Positions 24,028-36,057 of a stretch of 64,000 bases of DNA are shown here, piece by piece. The notes beneath the pieces are model-generated. The model worked only from the letters and a program-made list of their open reading frames with translations, did not search any database and was not told the origin of the DNA. The translations under genes were made by a program, and so were the position numbers. How positions within the stretch are numbered: the stretch's first letter is position 1; the number at the start of each line of letters is the position of its first letter. Origin of the DNA: Parietaria judaica (Eukaryota; Streptophyta; Magnoliopsida; Rosales; Urticaceae); contig OX940861.1 of the NCBI GenBank assembly GCA_954871525.1, forward strand, positions 9,842,842 to 9,906,841, read 5' to 3'.

Positions 24028-25175
24028 GGGAAAATTACGGCAAAAATACCCAACCTTTGGTTAGCCTGCCTCCCGTGTACTCAGCCTATAAAACTGGCGG
24101 CAAAAATACCCAACGTGCGTTGACCGTGACTTTGCATAAAACCGTTAATTTTTCCGTTAACATTTGCAATGTGGCCGTTAGCGGCAAAAATACCCAAACT
24201 TTTTTTTTGAAAAAAAATAATTTTTAATTTTTTTTAATATACATATTATATTATATTATATTATCAAGTTATGACCAAAATATACATATTATATTATCAT
24301 AACTTGAGGATATATGCGTTAAGAGTTTCACACATATATATACATATTATATAACATTTCTTTGAGATGCCATGCTATATATTTAGCTTAGTCCCCAAAA
24401 TGTCTTACGATCAAAGGTGTCGTTTTAGGATATTTTTTTTAAAAAAGCCCGGATACAGACCTGTCCGGGTCCGGGAAAAAAAAAATCCTGGACAGGTCCG
24501 GATCCGGGTTATTTTTATTTTATTTTTTTAGTTAAAAGTGTTTTATTTATTGTTTAGTCCCTAATACCGTTTTATCTGGGCTGTTGATCTTGATCATCCA
24601 ACGGCCCATAATTAAAGGGCTTTATTTTTTTTAAAATAAATATCCGGATCCGGACATGTCCCGAATATTTATTTATCCGGATCCGTGTTTTTCCGAATTC
24701 GGATATGTCCGGGTCCGGGTTTTTTAATTTTTTTTAATCCGTATTAAATATCTAATAGATATTTTGGGGACTAATTAAGATAGTCAAATGCAATAAAAAA
24801 TATGATTAAGTTTTTGTTTAAAGTTTGACTGTCAACCTTAAAATAACTATGTAATTGTTTTATTCATGATTAGGTTTAGTCAATTGATGTTTTGACTAAC
24901 TTTTGTGTTATTCTATGTATTTGGAATTAAAGTATTTATCACTAATCAAGTAAAGAAAAATATATATAAATTTAAAAAATTCAAAAAAAAAATCAAAAAA
25001 AAGTTTGGGTATTTTTGCCGCTAACGGCCACATTGCGAATGTTAACAGAAAAATTAACGGTTTTATGCCAAAGTCACGGTCAACGCACGTTGGGTATTTT
25101 TGCCGCCAGTTTTAAAGGTTGGGTACACGGGAGGCAGGTTGACCAAAGGTTGGATATTTTTGCCGTAATTTTCCC
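24028..25175. mobile_element. MULE-like element with about 173-bp TIRs
   Basis: Left arm 24028-24200 and right arm 25003-25175 are close inverted copies, starting GGGAAAATTACGGCAAAAAT and containing GGCAAAAATACCC three times per arm. The core has repeated TCCGGGTCCGGG/CCGGATCCGG motifs (24455-24725). No transposase ORF and no clear target duplication. The termini resemble those of the element at 63425-63883. Confidence 0.65.
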
Positions 25176-25380
25176 TTTAATTTTTACTTCAATTCACGCA
25201 AAAATGACACAGTTGTGGCCTGGGATTCACTTTTGGTCCTATTGGGCCGTTATTTGGGTTTTTATCTATGCTTACGATGATACTCTGTGTTGATTTTGTT
25301 TCAAAACTGAGCTTGTCTTTAGAGACGCTCACTCAAATGACCCTAAAAAAACATTATATTGCATTTGAATAACCCAAAAC

Positions 25381-26073
25381 TAGGGTTGTACTTCAGCGTC
25401 TTCGGTATGGATTTTACTCTTAAAAAGCCTTAAAGACCTTTTTATTCAGTTTTTTGAACTTGAAAAAGGAAGACCCTGTCTTTTAGAACCAGAACAGTTT
25501 GTACCGGAAATCCTATTTATGACCAAAATTTGGTCCTAGAATCAGTTTTGGACCTAATTACTCTTATTAATAGTAAAAAATATATATTGTAAAACTTTAT
25601 TTTAATCAATAGTACTTTTTTATTTTTTATGTAAAATAATGTATAAATTTATTGCTCACGAGAAAATAACTATTTATAATAAATGATTGTTTGCCTTTTA
25701 TTAATAATGTTGAATAACTTTAATAACCCAAGTGAGAACCAAAGTCTACGAACATTAATTCCCAACAACCATAAACAAAACATGAAAGAAAACAAATGTC
25801 TAAAAATAAAATAAATTTATCACGGAAGTTACCTTATTTTTATATGAATTTATTATAAAATAAAAATTACTAATTAAATAGGGCTTTCGGTACAAATGGA
25901 TCTTCGACACCAGTTATTAAAATTGAAACCGAATACCGAAGGCCTAATGTGGTCCAAATAGACCGAAGACCTTGTGTTATGCACCCAAACCCTATTATTC
26001 GGTATTTAGGTTCTTCGGTAACAAGGTTTTCGATCCCAAAATACGATTTTTCGATTTTTTTGTACACCCCCTA
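25381..26073. mobile_element. hAT-like non-autonomous element
   Basis: Ends TAGGGTTGTAC and GTACACCCCCTA are inverted; flanking 8-mers CCCAAAAC (25373-25380) and CCCGAAAC (26074-26081) differ at one base. CTTCGGTA and ACCGAA motifs recur in both arms. No transposase. Confidence 0.6.
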
Positions 26074-26366
26074 CCCGAAACATGTTTTGGGGATTTCAAA
26101 TGCAACTAGTGATATTTTGAAAATCAGAAAGTTTCCCTTTCAGAATTAGAGTGTGGGGTTTTGACCCTGAACTACTTAGTAATCCCATAAAACCCCAACG
26201 TAAACGTACCATATTATATGAGTAACGAAACGAGATTATATAACCAAACCGGTCGTTCAAATCACTCAGCCATAAAACTCTTATTAATAAGTCAAACCTT
26301 TCTTCCCTAAAAAGATCATGAAGTCTCCGAACTTGACAATACGCAGAGACATCACAGACAAATCCA

Positions 26367-28363
26367 TCAAGCTGCATTGACCAAAACAAACAGCGGCTTG
26401 TCTCCCAATCTGTCCCGTCCCTGAAATGCACCGGAAAAGAACAAGCATCGCGTGTTAGACGATCTTATGCAACTAATATCTAACTAGTTATTGATACATA
26501 GAGAATGTCAGACCTTGAGCTCTGGCAATTCGATAACACAAGCACACTCGACCACATCTACCCCGACACGTTCTGCCAAGAAAAAAACAACGATCAAATC
26601 AGATCTAAGCCTACGAACAGAGGCGTATCAAAGCGTAAAAACCAGCAGCAAGATTAACAAAACAACTCCTGTGGTCTTGCTCGACTGATCAACTGCAGAT
26701 GAACCGAATCAATCGGATTCAAAATGTTAAAAAAATCAGAAAGTGAGTTCTGCTTCTAACATTTCAATTGCCCATATGATCGATCTTTTCACACCTAGCA
26801 GCATGTCATAAAGAAAAACAAAAAGGCGACGAGAAAATTACCGAGCAGCCTGATTGCGGCACACAATGTTCCACCAGTGGCAATGAGGTCATCGATGATA
26901 AGTGCTCGTTCTCCTTCTTGTACCGCTCCCACGTGCATCTCTATCTTGTCAGTTCCGTACTCTAATGTGTACTCTTCTGATATAACCTTCCCTGAAAATG
27001 CAATAACACAGCTTCAGAGCAATGTAAACACTTTAGTCGTCAATTTATTCTTGGCAACAATTCTCTCGTGTTTGATGTCACAGTTCACATGTCCTCTTTC
27101 AACGTATATCAAAAAAGGATTTTCATTTTTTTTTCCTTTCTAGCAGAGCTTTAGACTATTTCTTGGAAGGTTTGGCTTTATCTACGGAATTTAGGCTCGG
27201 GAAGAGGGTAGGAAGGAAGGACAGTAGATTGTCGCGTAAGCATATACATAAGGCCTCAATTATCAGTATGAGTATTGAACTTGCCAATCTAGTCCTTTTA
27301 AACCCAACTCAGTCGATCGGAGCTCCTTTTAATCGTAAAAAAAAATAAAAAATAAAAAAATCTAGGATCCACCGATTATGCAAAGCCGAAGCCCTTTCGT
27401 GCCCGCGCTAAAATGTTTTCTTTTCTCTTGCCGACGCAAGTGAAACATTTGCTTTCGTATTTATACTTAGGAATTAGTTTTCCGTTTGTCTTATACAAGT
27501 ACTTGCCGGTTGCTGCAATTCTAAACGACTGCACATCACGAGAAAGAAAGTCAAACAAAAATTCCGGGATGTACCAGGCAACTTATTTGGTTTTCTTATA
27601 GGCACGAATTTCGCTCCAATAGCCAACGCAATGGGCGGTCCGAAAATGAAACCTCTTGCTTCGATACCTGCATCATATCATCAATACAACTAGTTTACAT
27701 AAGTCAGTTATTAACTTATTATGTAGATAAAGCTCCAAACTTCGGTTTGTTGGTAAGAGTTCAAGAAACGACGATGACCGTTTATCGATCACTTATCCGA
27801 TACTGAGTTGTCAGCTCAAAGCTAAATCTTATTAATCAACAAGATCTAGCTTCTAATGAGAGAAGTCGAGAACTGAAAATTACACTAGTTGTCCTTTTTC
27901 AAAATCTCAGTATCCAATAGAAGATCCTAACCATATAGAACACCACAAGGCCAAACCGCCATTGATGTGAAAGCAAAGATTCAAACAAACAGAGCATAAT
28001 CAAACTAAGATCTCAATTCTCATCTATCACCTCAAGCAGAAGCTAAACGCGAAGTTCGAACAACGAAAGAGAGAGAGAGAGAGAGACAACGACGATTACC
28101 TGCGACAACGGAGATCTCTTTGTCCTTGTACCTCTCGACGAACAAATCAATGGTGTCCTTGAAAGCCTTCGGTTCCAGAAGCAACGTCGTGATATCCTGG
28201 AACATAATCCCTAACAAGCAGAGCCAAACCTTAGCACAGAGCCAATCGTAGATGACGAGAGCGACAGAAATGCGTGAGTACCGGGCTTGGGGAAGTTGGG
28301 GATGACACGAATGGCCGAGGCGATTCGCGACACTCGATCGTCTTGGCCTTCTTGCGCCGCCAT
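26367..28363 (-). CDS. APT1: Adenine phosphoribosyltransferase (APT)
   Basis: Six exons: 28282-28363, 28100-28210, 27575-27667, 26842-26991, 26514-26572 and 26367-26420, encoding 182 aa, the usual size for plant cytosolic APT. All introns are GT-AG and the joined frame is uninterrupted. APT converts adenine plus PRPP to AMP and salvages cytokinin bases. Visible signatures are [20 protein letters not shown] near the N-terminus, [40 protein letters not shown], and the PRPP-binding loop [14 protein letters not shown] at about residue 125-138. The C-terminus is PLFVLVNAA. The start ATG at 28363-28361 begins [19 protein letters not shown], as in cytosolic isoforms. Introns lie at positions expected for plant APT genes. 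The symbol denotes the family type, not proven orthology. Confidence 0.93.
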
Positions 28364-28709
28364 TATCGGACCTCGTTTCGGGGAGCGAGTCACTGCTTCG
28401 AAAACCAAAACCCTTCACTCACTGAGTCACTCACTCACTCGCTCGCTCAGTGAAAAGAAAGAAAATAAAAAGCAGGAGCGATCTCCAAGGCGAGGCAAGG
28501 GCCACCTTCTTCATTGTCCCACAATTTATTATTAATTATTAATTATTTTAAAAAATAAATGTTATGACCGAATTGCCCCTTTCCCTCAAATATCGTGTAA
28601 TTTACTTCGTTTGACTCAACTCTTTTGTCTTTACCCGAATCCATGAACAACGTTCATCGAAAAAACTCATAATCAGGAGAAGAAGAAAAGATGAAAGATT
28701 TCTGATTAC

Positions 28710-28884
28710 CAGAGCAACGAAGGTGAGAGAGTTCAGATCGGCGACGAAGGAAGATGATCGAAGGAGAATGAGAAGCAGAAGATTCCGATTTCAGTGAAGC
28801 TTTGACCTTCGTCGGAGCTGGAAAATGATCGGCGAAGAACTTGGTGGTTGATGAAGACGAGAGAGACGATAGATTTTGCGTCAT
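28710..28884 (-). CDS. Possible alternative first exon of APT (organelle-targeting)
   Basis: An open frame from ATG 28884-28882 encodes a Ser-rich, basic-ended N-terminus (starts MTQNLSSLSSSSTTKFF; later FLRRRSELSHLRCS) with a donor CTCTG|GTAATC after base 28710. A candidate acceptor TTTTCGAAGCAG ends at 28393; joining there keeps phase 1 and reads through nine codons (28392-28364 plus the donor base) into the APT ATG without a stop. Known context: Arabidopsis APT1 has a longer isoform with a plastid transit peptide. Splicing here is inferred. Otherwise this ORF is an unknown fragment. Confidence 0.4.
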
Positions 28885-28894
28885 TTCAAATAGT

Positions 28895-30535
28895 GTGATT
28901 TCCTGAGTAGTTGAAGAGGGTATTTTGGTCCATCTAGGATCAAGAAGTGTGAAAACTAAACAGTCGTTAATAATAATTATAGATTTTAATTTATTAAATT
29001 AATTAATATTATAATATAATCGCCAAATGGCGTGTCCAATGAGGGTTAAAAGGGTTTACTTTCTTGTCCACCTAATGAATGCCTATGTAATAATATTCAT
29101 GATTTGTGATTTTGTGCGATAAATTTAATTTTAAAAAATAATTATAGAGAATGTTGACTTCTTTTATTTAATAAAGTTAGGCACTTGAATGTGACGAAGA
29201 AAAGAGAAGGCAATAGTAGCTTCAACTAAATTTGCCTTTAATAGAAAACGGAACATTATCGGTAGATTTGAACTTCTTGCATTATTCTACACCCATTTAT
29301 CAGACACCAAATCCAAATTCTCTTAAGTCTCAAGATTATGTAATTTTCATTATGAAATTGATTCATTTGGCACAATGAAAAGTGACAAGCGAGCCCTATT
29401 GAGAGTCGTCTCATGACATCACACACACACACACACACAAAAAAAGGCCAGTGAACTGTGTCAAATGGGCCTGAACTTTGTCCAATGGGCTATCATCTCT
29501 TGGTCCAATAAAAAGCTAGGCATTTAGGCCTACAAGATAAAAGCTGGTCCATAGGAGAAATTTCAGAAGATGAATTGTCCAACAAATAAACCCGTCCAAC
29601 CGTAATCTACCGCTGCTAGCCCTCGCTGTCAAAATCGACCCCGGCAGGATTTGGCCCCGAGATGAACTCCGCGACATTTTTGCAGCAATAATTTCATTGT
29701 TTTGTAGCTCGTAAAGAAAGGGGGACTGTAGCAACAGTTGTTCTTTCATTAATTTTTAATTTAAGAAATGGACTTGTTGTCGGCCGTGAGCATTTCACGG
29801 CAGCCGCGCCTGGCACAGCTTTACCCATATATACCTATATAATGCTATCATATGTCATCATCAATCTTATTAAAATATTACATCATAATCATACTAGAGT
29901 TTCAAATGTCAGTCGAAGAAGACATTGCAGCTTCCATGAACCCACCGCTCGTACCTATCAAGGCCTTAGCAATAATACAAATTACAAAGCACCAAAACAA
30001 CGCAAGAAATTGCTCATCAAGACATGAAACTAAGTAAACAAAAATACAAATAGAGCAAGTGTCTGACTGGAACAAGTACACTATAAGGCCCCTCTCTATC
30101 AGCAAGTTCGTTCAATACTCAATCATACAATACCCTATAAAGCACACTCTACTATATCACGTTTTAAAAGCTTATCCCTTTTTATATTTTTTTTTTTTTT
30201 TTTTTACCACAAACACTTTTGTTTGTGCCGTGCATTGAATTATTAGTTGCCCATATAGCTAAGCAATGACTTCATGCGAAAGCTTCATTTTCCGGATCAT
30301 ACAGCTTTCACTTTGTTCTCCTGACACTAAAAACGTGTAACATCACGTTTTTGGCGGCTTTCAATTCGCTTCATTTATATATAAAAATATCATGACATGT
30401 TTTGTTAGGGCTGCACAATTGAAAATATTAATTTATGATGTATATCAATAAATAAGCAGTTAAATGGTCAAAAGTTACTAGTCAAATTGAAGAAACACAC
30501 ATTCAAATTCTAGAGTTCTTCACGGTTTGTATAAT

Positions 30536-30577
<42 letters not shown>

Positions 30578-32400
30578 ATTGCTGGCAGGTATCAATTTTG
30601 CATCTAACAAGTAACGAAATTCTGCATGGGATAAAGATTATAATGAACTCATCTTCCTTACGCCACGATTACAAGGCAGTTCGTTGGAAACGGATCAACT
30701 TGATATTCTGTTAAATATTCTAAGCATATATGAAGAACACCCACGCTTTTAATTTAAAAATTGCACAACCCCATTTCACCAATACCAACATGACACGTGG
30801 AGCAAGTTGCCTTCTTTTATTTTTATAAATATGTGCGTGTATCTAGTATACTTGTTTGTTGAGTAATAGGACGAAATAAGATAGTTCCATTTGATAATAA
30901 TCCACACGTATTATATATGCCTTTAACCCCGTCGGTGGACCCTAATAACTCCACTTGGACACGTTTAATACATAAATATATCAACTATACAACCTTTTTT
31001 ATGCACTAATCATATATACTTATATGTTTAAACTTTAAATGAACTGTCTGTTCATTAGGCGGCCATGGACTGGACTGTACTGTACTTAAATGGACCGCCG
31101 CCAAAAGATAAAATTCACAAAAGTAGTGCTATCATTTCCATTTTCCATTATAGATATTGCAAATTTGGTATATCACGTTTATACACCAAATAAGGAGTTA
31201 GGAGTGAGCACAGAGCTCACTGAACGGGGAAGATGAACTTGGCGTGCAAATCAGGTGACTTTTAGGTAAAATAAAAAAGAATTAATAGCCACATAATTTT
31301 TTTTTTTTTTATAACGACATACACTTAACTTGTTTCACAGTAAAAGAAAAATTCGACGCCCACTATTTAATTTCTTTTCAAAATTGTATTAATTTGTAGT
31401 TCAAATTCAGTTGGTACTGAAAAAGAGAAAGAAAATTATTTATTTTGAAAATTTACAAAAATGAGAAAGGGTCCATGCTTAATTAATAACAAATTTAAAA
31501 TTTTATTAAATAAACTTAAAAAAAATATATTAAAAAATACGATCATAAGAAAATGATTAAATTCACGCTATTGAGAAATAAAATATATAATAATTATGTC
31601 ACCAACTATTAACCAAAAATATAAATCGGAATTGGTTGGTGTTGAGAATCAACCTAGTGAATGGGGCAAAAAGTTTCTTCGAGAAGCTTTTAACCTTCAA
31701 AAAGGGTTTATGCTCACAGAATCCAGTGTGAACGAGTGAGCGATGACCAAATTAGGTCGGTCAGAATCGTAGACAACTAGTGTTGCCAAATGCAAACCCT
31801 TTTAAAACTGAGCTGACTATTAAACCCCTAAGACCAGGTCCAATCTTTCAAGGAAGGTCCATTAGTGGCAAATTACTGAATTACAAAATTGACTATTCTG
31901 TGACCCCTACCTTCTTCGGTTAAACGCCACGTGTCACAGGTACCCGTTAATTAAGTAACTATCGATTCATAGAGCAGTCTGTCTCTCGATACAAAGAACC
32001 GAACCACCACTTGGCCAAGCCACGGCCAAACACTGTCGCTAAGCGAGATCCAAGGGTCGAGATTCGATCAAGAAGTCGCCGGCTGCTAAAATACGCACAT
32101 CGCTGGAGTGTTTCTCTCTCTCACTCTTTGCATGCATGTTTGACTTTTGAAGCCGTCTTTGCAGCCCCGGTCCTTCGAAGAGAAAAATAAAAGGAAATTG
32201 TTTATGATGTTCATACTCCGTTGCGTGGGGACCACGAGAACACTCTCTTGCCAGCACAGCGCGTAGTGTGAGTCTGTGTTGACCGACTCGGGAGAGAGAG
32301 AGTAGTCATCCTTGGCCACCAAGAAAGCGCTTCCCATACTAAACGTGCTCCACTCTCTCTCTCTTACTACTTTCCCACCACTTGTCACGCAACTTCGCAT
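28895..32400. other. Intergenic region between APT and the zinc-finger gene
   Basis: No supported gene. ORFs at 29516-29749 and 29842-30105 are unrecognised. It holds a CA run (29423-29440), poly-T at 30185-30206, a (TA)n run at 30544-30575 and a small hairpin AAAAACGTG-N6-CACGTTTTT (about 30328). The last 500 bp is the zinc-finger promoter. Confidence 0.55.
31926..31935. promoter_or_regulatory. G-box/ABRE-like element
   Basis: GCCACGTGTC, about 600 bp upstream of the zinc-finger ATG. A W-box-like TTGACC lies at about 32279. Both fit a stress-inducible promoter, but function is inferred. Confidence 0.4.
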
Positions 32401-32420
32401 CTCTCTCTCTCCCTCTCCTC

Positions 32421-32428
32421 TTTATATA
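32421..32428 (+). promoter_or_regulatory. TATA box of the zinc-finger gene
   Basis: TTTATATA follows a CT-rich tract and lies about 110 nt upstream of the ATG at 32534. Confidence 0.6.
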
Positions 32429-32533
32429 CTCACTCTCACTCCAACCGGAAGAGAAAATAACCAACACTCAAAAAAAATACTCTATACAATCTCTCTCTAA
32501 ATCGTCAAAAACTTGTCAATTTTCAATCCGGTT

Positions 32534-33307
32534 ATGGCCTTGGAAGCTATGAACTCCCCCACCACCGCCACGGCCCCATTCCGCTTTGACGCCGAGGTGG
32601 CGGCCGCCGCCTTCAACAACCTCGACCAACCCTGGGCGAAGCGCAAGCGGTCGAAGCGTGCTGCGGCGCGCTTCGACGGCACGGTCTCTGTGGCGGCGCC
32701 CACGGAGGAGGAGTACCTGGCCCTCTGCCTCATCATGCTCGCCCGTGGCACCGCCGACGGGTCCCGCAAGCCCGTTTCCGCGCCTCACTACCTCGCGCCC
32801 GCCGCTGCGGCGACGGTGGCGGTGGAGGATTCCAGGATGAGCTACAAGTGTTCCGTCTGCAACAAGGCCTTCTCCTCCTACCAGGCCCTCGGCGGCCACA
32901 AGGCCAGCCACCGCAAGAACTCGGCTTCAGCCTCCGCTGCGGCCGAGGACCAGTCAACGTCGACTTCCACGACGACGAATTCGGCCGTGGTCAACGCCGG
33001 CGGGAAGTCGCACGAGTGCTCCATCTGCCACAAGACGTTCCCGACCGGGCAGGCCTTGGGCGGGCACAAGCGCTGCCACTACGACGGGGGCGCGGCGGCC
33101 TCGGCCGCCGCCAACAGCGCGGTGACGTCCTCGGAGGGCGTCGGGTCCACCGTGAGCCACCGCAACTTCGACCTGAATCTGCCGGCTCTGGCTGACCAGA
33201 TCTTCACCGGCGGCAACGACGACGAGGTCGAGAGCCCCCACCCCTTGAAGAAGCCGCGCCTGGTGTTGGTAGCACCCAAAAGAGAATTTGCGCAGCACCA
33301 CCACTAG
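32534..33307 (+). CDS. C2H2 zinc-finger repressor, ZAT10/STZ-like (C1-2i)
   Basis: Intronless, 257 aa. I chose the ATG at 32534 because MALEAMNSP matches the conserved family N-terminus; the upstream extension to 32513 lacks an ATG. Order of motifs: B-box KRKRSKR (36-42, nuclear signal), L-box [15 protein letters not shown] (58-72), finger 1 (C106, C109, H122, H126) and finger 2 (C162, C165, H178, H182), each with plant-specific QALGGH, then an EAR/DLN motif FDLNLP (212-217). Family members act in the nucleus as transcriptional repressors in cold, salt, drought and jasmonate responses. The CDS is far more GC-rich than its surroundings, with Ala-rich linkers. The exact ZAT member is uncertain. 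Confidence 0.93.
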   Translation: MALEAMNSPTTATAPFRFDAEVAAAAFNNLDQPWAKRKRSKRAAARFDGTVSVAAPTEEEYLALCLIMLARGTADGSRKPVSAPHYLAPAAAATVAVEDSRMSYKCSVCNKAFSSYQALGGHKASHRKNSASASAAAEDQSTSTSTTTNSAVVNAGGKSHECSICHKTFPTGQALGGHKRCHYDGGAAASAAANSAVTSSEGVGSTVSHRNFDLNLPALADQIFTGGNDDEVESPHPLKKPRLVLVAPKREFAQHHH

Positions 33308-34971
33308 AATATTACTCTTGACTAGAAAAATTCTTTGTTTCCATTTCTATTAATTTCTAGTGATTTTTTTAGTTGTGTACATACAAGTTGGAAGATTATT
33401 TCTCTTGTTAATTAGCATATGTGAGTTGATAGTCAGACATGAACAATTCAATTATATTTAAAAAAAAATTATAAGATTATATAAATGTGTCATGTGTGAA
33501 GTGATGATGAGTATGGGAAGCGCGTGAGAGAGTGTTTAGGCATGAACTGGCGCCAGCGCCAGGTTTGTTGAGGACACCACTTCCATTCCACTTGCACATG
33601 TTGCCACAAAGCAATTACATTAATTAATTAATTACAAGAAAAAGAATATTAGCTTGCTTGTGCGTGTCAGTTTTTGACGGTTTTAACTGTTAAAAGTCTC
33701 AGTGAGATGAGAGTGAGCAAGTAGTGCACTGCAAGCTACAGTCCATGAGAATCACGCGCAAGCGTATACGCTTTCTATATTATTCAGTATTATTATTCAC
33801 ATTTTTATATTAGAATTTGTGACCTAAATATTATTCTCTAAATATAGAGGTTTTGTGATTGTAGAGGACACATCAAGCTAATGAATCGGATCACCAGTTA
33901 TTGTATAGTAACTTTTCGTTTATACATCTCTTATCATCTGTAATTCTTTTTTCTCCCGTACGTTTTCATAAAAAAAAACAACTAAATTGAAGTAAAAAAT
34001 AACAGTACGAAACACAATCCTAGATACCCAAAATGAGAAATACAAAAATGAAAACAAATAAACACTTTAAAGTCAAACAATAAAAGAGAATAAATGCAAT
34101 AAATAAGCTTAAAATTGATAATAATATTAATTCGATCGAGACCTAATTTCGCTTCTAATTTGTCATTTATTCGAGCGTATGTCGATGCGTACGAGTGACA
34201 CAGTGAGAGAGTGGAGTGATAATATTGCATATGGGCGGAGATGAGGATGAGAACAAATACATATAGGTGGATAAGAAGGTATAATATATAATATATATTA
34301 AATTAAGGCACACTTTGTTTTATTTGCGTGTGGGACTTATTAGCGTGACACCTCCACATTTCCCCTTACGCTTTTACACATCGTTCGGTACAATTTGTGA
34401 CTTTTGTTGCTCTGTTTCTTCGCACTTCTAGTTTAATAACAGGTACTTCTGCCACGTACGTTCTTACGAGGTTTATTTTTTAAAAAAATAATTAATAAAA
34501 ACACGTGTGAAAACTGGGAAGAAAAAGTCCGAGAGGTGTTCCGTGGTGCATGGTAAGATCTGATTAGGCCACGTACGACGCCAGACACGGGATCGCATCG
34601 CCTGGGAGACGTGTCGGCGTTTCATTGGCTGCTTGTCGTTTTGCTTAATTAATGATGCTTGTTTCTGTACTTTCTTTGGAATGTAAATGAGTGTTGAATA
34701 ATTTGCGTTTTAATTTGATTGAAGTGTGACTGCTATGATTAGTCTTTATGATTATGATGAGAGTGTGATTTAATTTATTACTCGAGATGTCGGCTATTTT
34801 CACGTTATTTGTAAGACAAGCCATGTTTCTCAATTCGCAAAGTTGTTAACAATCAAATCCAAATTATGATATTACATACACATTGATGAGTGATGACACA
34901 ATACTTATACATAGTAGCTTTTATTTACCGTTTTTTATTTCACCTTCATTTCTCTTTTGCTTTGGTAGATG
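33308..34971. other. Intergenic region downstream of the zinc-finger gene
   Basis: Contains the 3' UTR and AT-rich DNA; no gene seen. A short GC palindromic cluster CTGGCGCCAGCGCCAG lies at about 33548. Confidence 0.5.
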
Positions 34972-34976
34972 ATTAT

Positions 34977-35992
34977 TGTTGAGGTCGGATTTGGTCAAAT
35001 CCCCCCCTCAACACTTTTCGTGTCGTTTTGCCCACAAACGACATGAAAAGCGGCAAAGAAGTTCATCGCTCGAGGGGATCATCCCCGACGAGGATTATCC
35101 CCGAGGAAGTTCATCGCTCGAGGGGATTGTCCCCGACAAGGATTATCCCCGAGGAAGTTCATCGCTCGAGGGGATTGTCCCCGACAAGGAGGATCCCCGA
35201 GGAAGTTCATCGCTCGAGGGGATTACCCCCGACGAGGATGATCCCCGAGGAAGTTGAACCGCGAGAAAGCCCGGCCACACAGAAGCAAGTTGCGATGAAG
35301 CGTCCCATCAAGCTCGCCTCGAGGAACTTCGTCATGATGGTCAGCGCAGGGCCCAATGACGGCTGAAGAGATGTGCATTTAATGAAACTCACCTACCCGA
35401 TAAAGAGCGTTAGCGACGAGGCGCAGGGCCCAATGACGGCTGAGTAGATGTGCATTTAATGAAACTCACCTACCCGATAAAGAGCGTCAGCGACGAGGCG
35501 CAGGGCCCAATGACGGCTGAAGAGATGTGCATTTAATGCAGCCCAACTACCCAAAATGACAGTCTGCTCGGATGAGATATAAAGCAGAAATCTGCCCTGT
35601 TTTCCCGGGGGATGACGGGAGAAAACGAATGATGAAAGGAGAAAGCTAAGAAGAGAGCTGAAGGTAACTCTATAAAAGGCAAGGGAAGCCTTACAGAAAG
35701 AGGAGGAAAAAAGAAAAGGGAGTGAGAAGGAAAACGAGTTCTGAGAGAGAAACACCAATCTTAAGGAGTCCTTTGTATTTTTAAGTACCGATCTATTATA
35801 ATCTGATTATATTGAGATTAGAGAGCGTCGTCGTATATTTGTTCATCATACTTCGAATGTCCAGCTAATAAACGGGAGAAACCGAATCCTTTTGGGAATA
35901 TAATAAATCAGGAGTATTCGTGTTCATATTACTATTGTATTCATTCGATTACTCTTGTGACTGGAAAAGGGCGGTGAAAATCGCCCTCTACA
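34977..35992 (+). repeat. 5' LTR (1,016 bp)
   Basis: Starts TGTTGAGGTCGG, ends GCCCTCTACA. It has four copies of a 46-bp tandem repeat (GAAGTTCATCGCTCGAGGGG...) from about 35058, three copies of an about 80-bp repeat around GCGCAGGGCCCAATGACGGC, and a likely TATA box TATAAAA at 35671-35677. Small ORFs inside are repeat artefacts. Confidence 0.97.
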
Positions 35993-35994
35993 GT

Positions 35995-36007
35995 TTGGCG
36001 CCCACCG
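35995..36007 (+). other. Primer-binding site
   Basis: TTGGCGCCCACCG begins two bases after the 5' LTR, the position where a tRNA primes minus-strand synthesis. I do not assign the tRNA. Confidence 0.7.
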
Positions 36008-36057
36008 AGGGGCTTAGGTTTTCTTTCTAACTCACAGCCAGGAATCCGAAGGAAAGC

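Noticed and set aside
29842..30105. Short overlapping ORFs on both strands
   Set aside because: Too short, no recognisable features, and both strands are equally open.
32516..32957. Several ORFs overlapping the zinc-finger gene in other frames
   Set aside because: GC-rich gene shadows; the ZAT frame has clear family motifs.
34976..35366. LTR ORFs encoding repeated SSLEGI(V/I)PD units, also at 44150-44537
   Set aside because: They arise from the 46-bp tandem repeat in the LTR; the unit is not a multiple of three and there is no evidence of translation.
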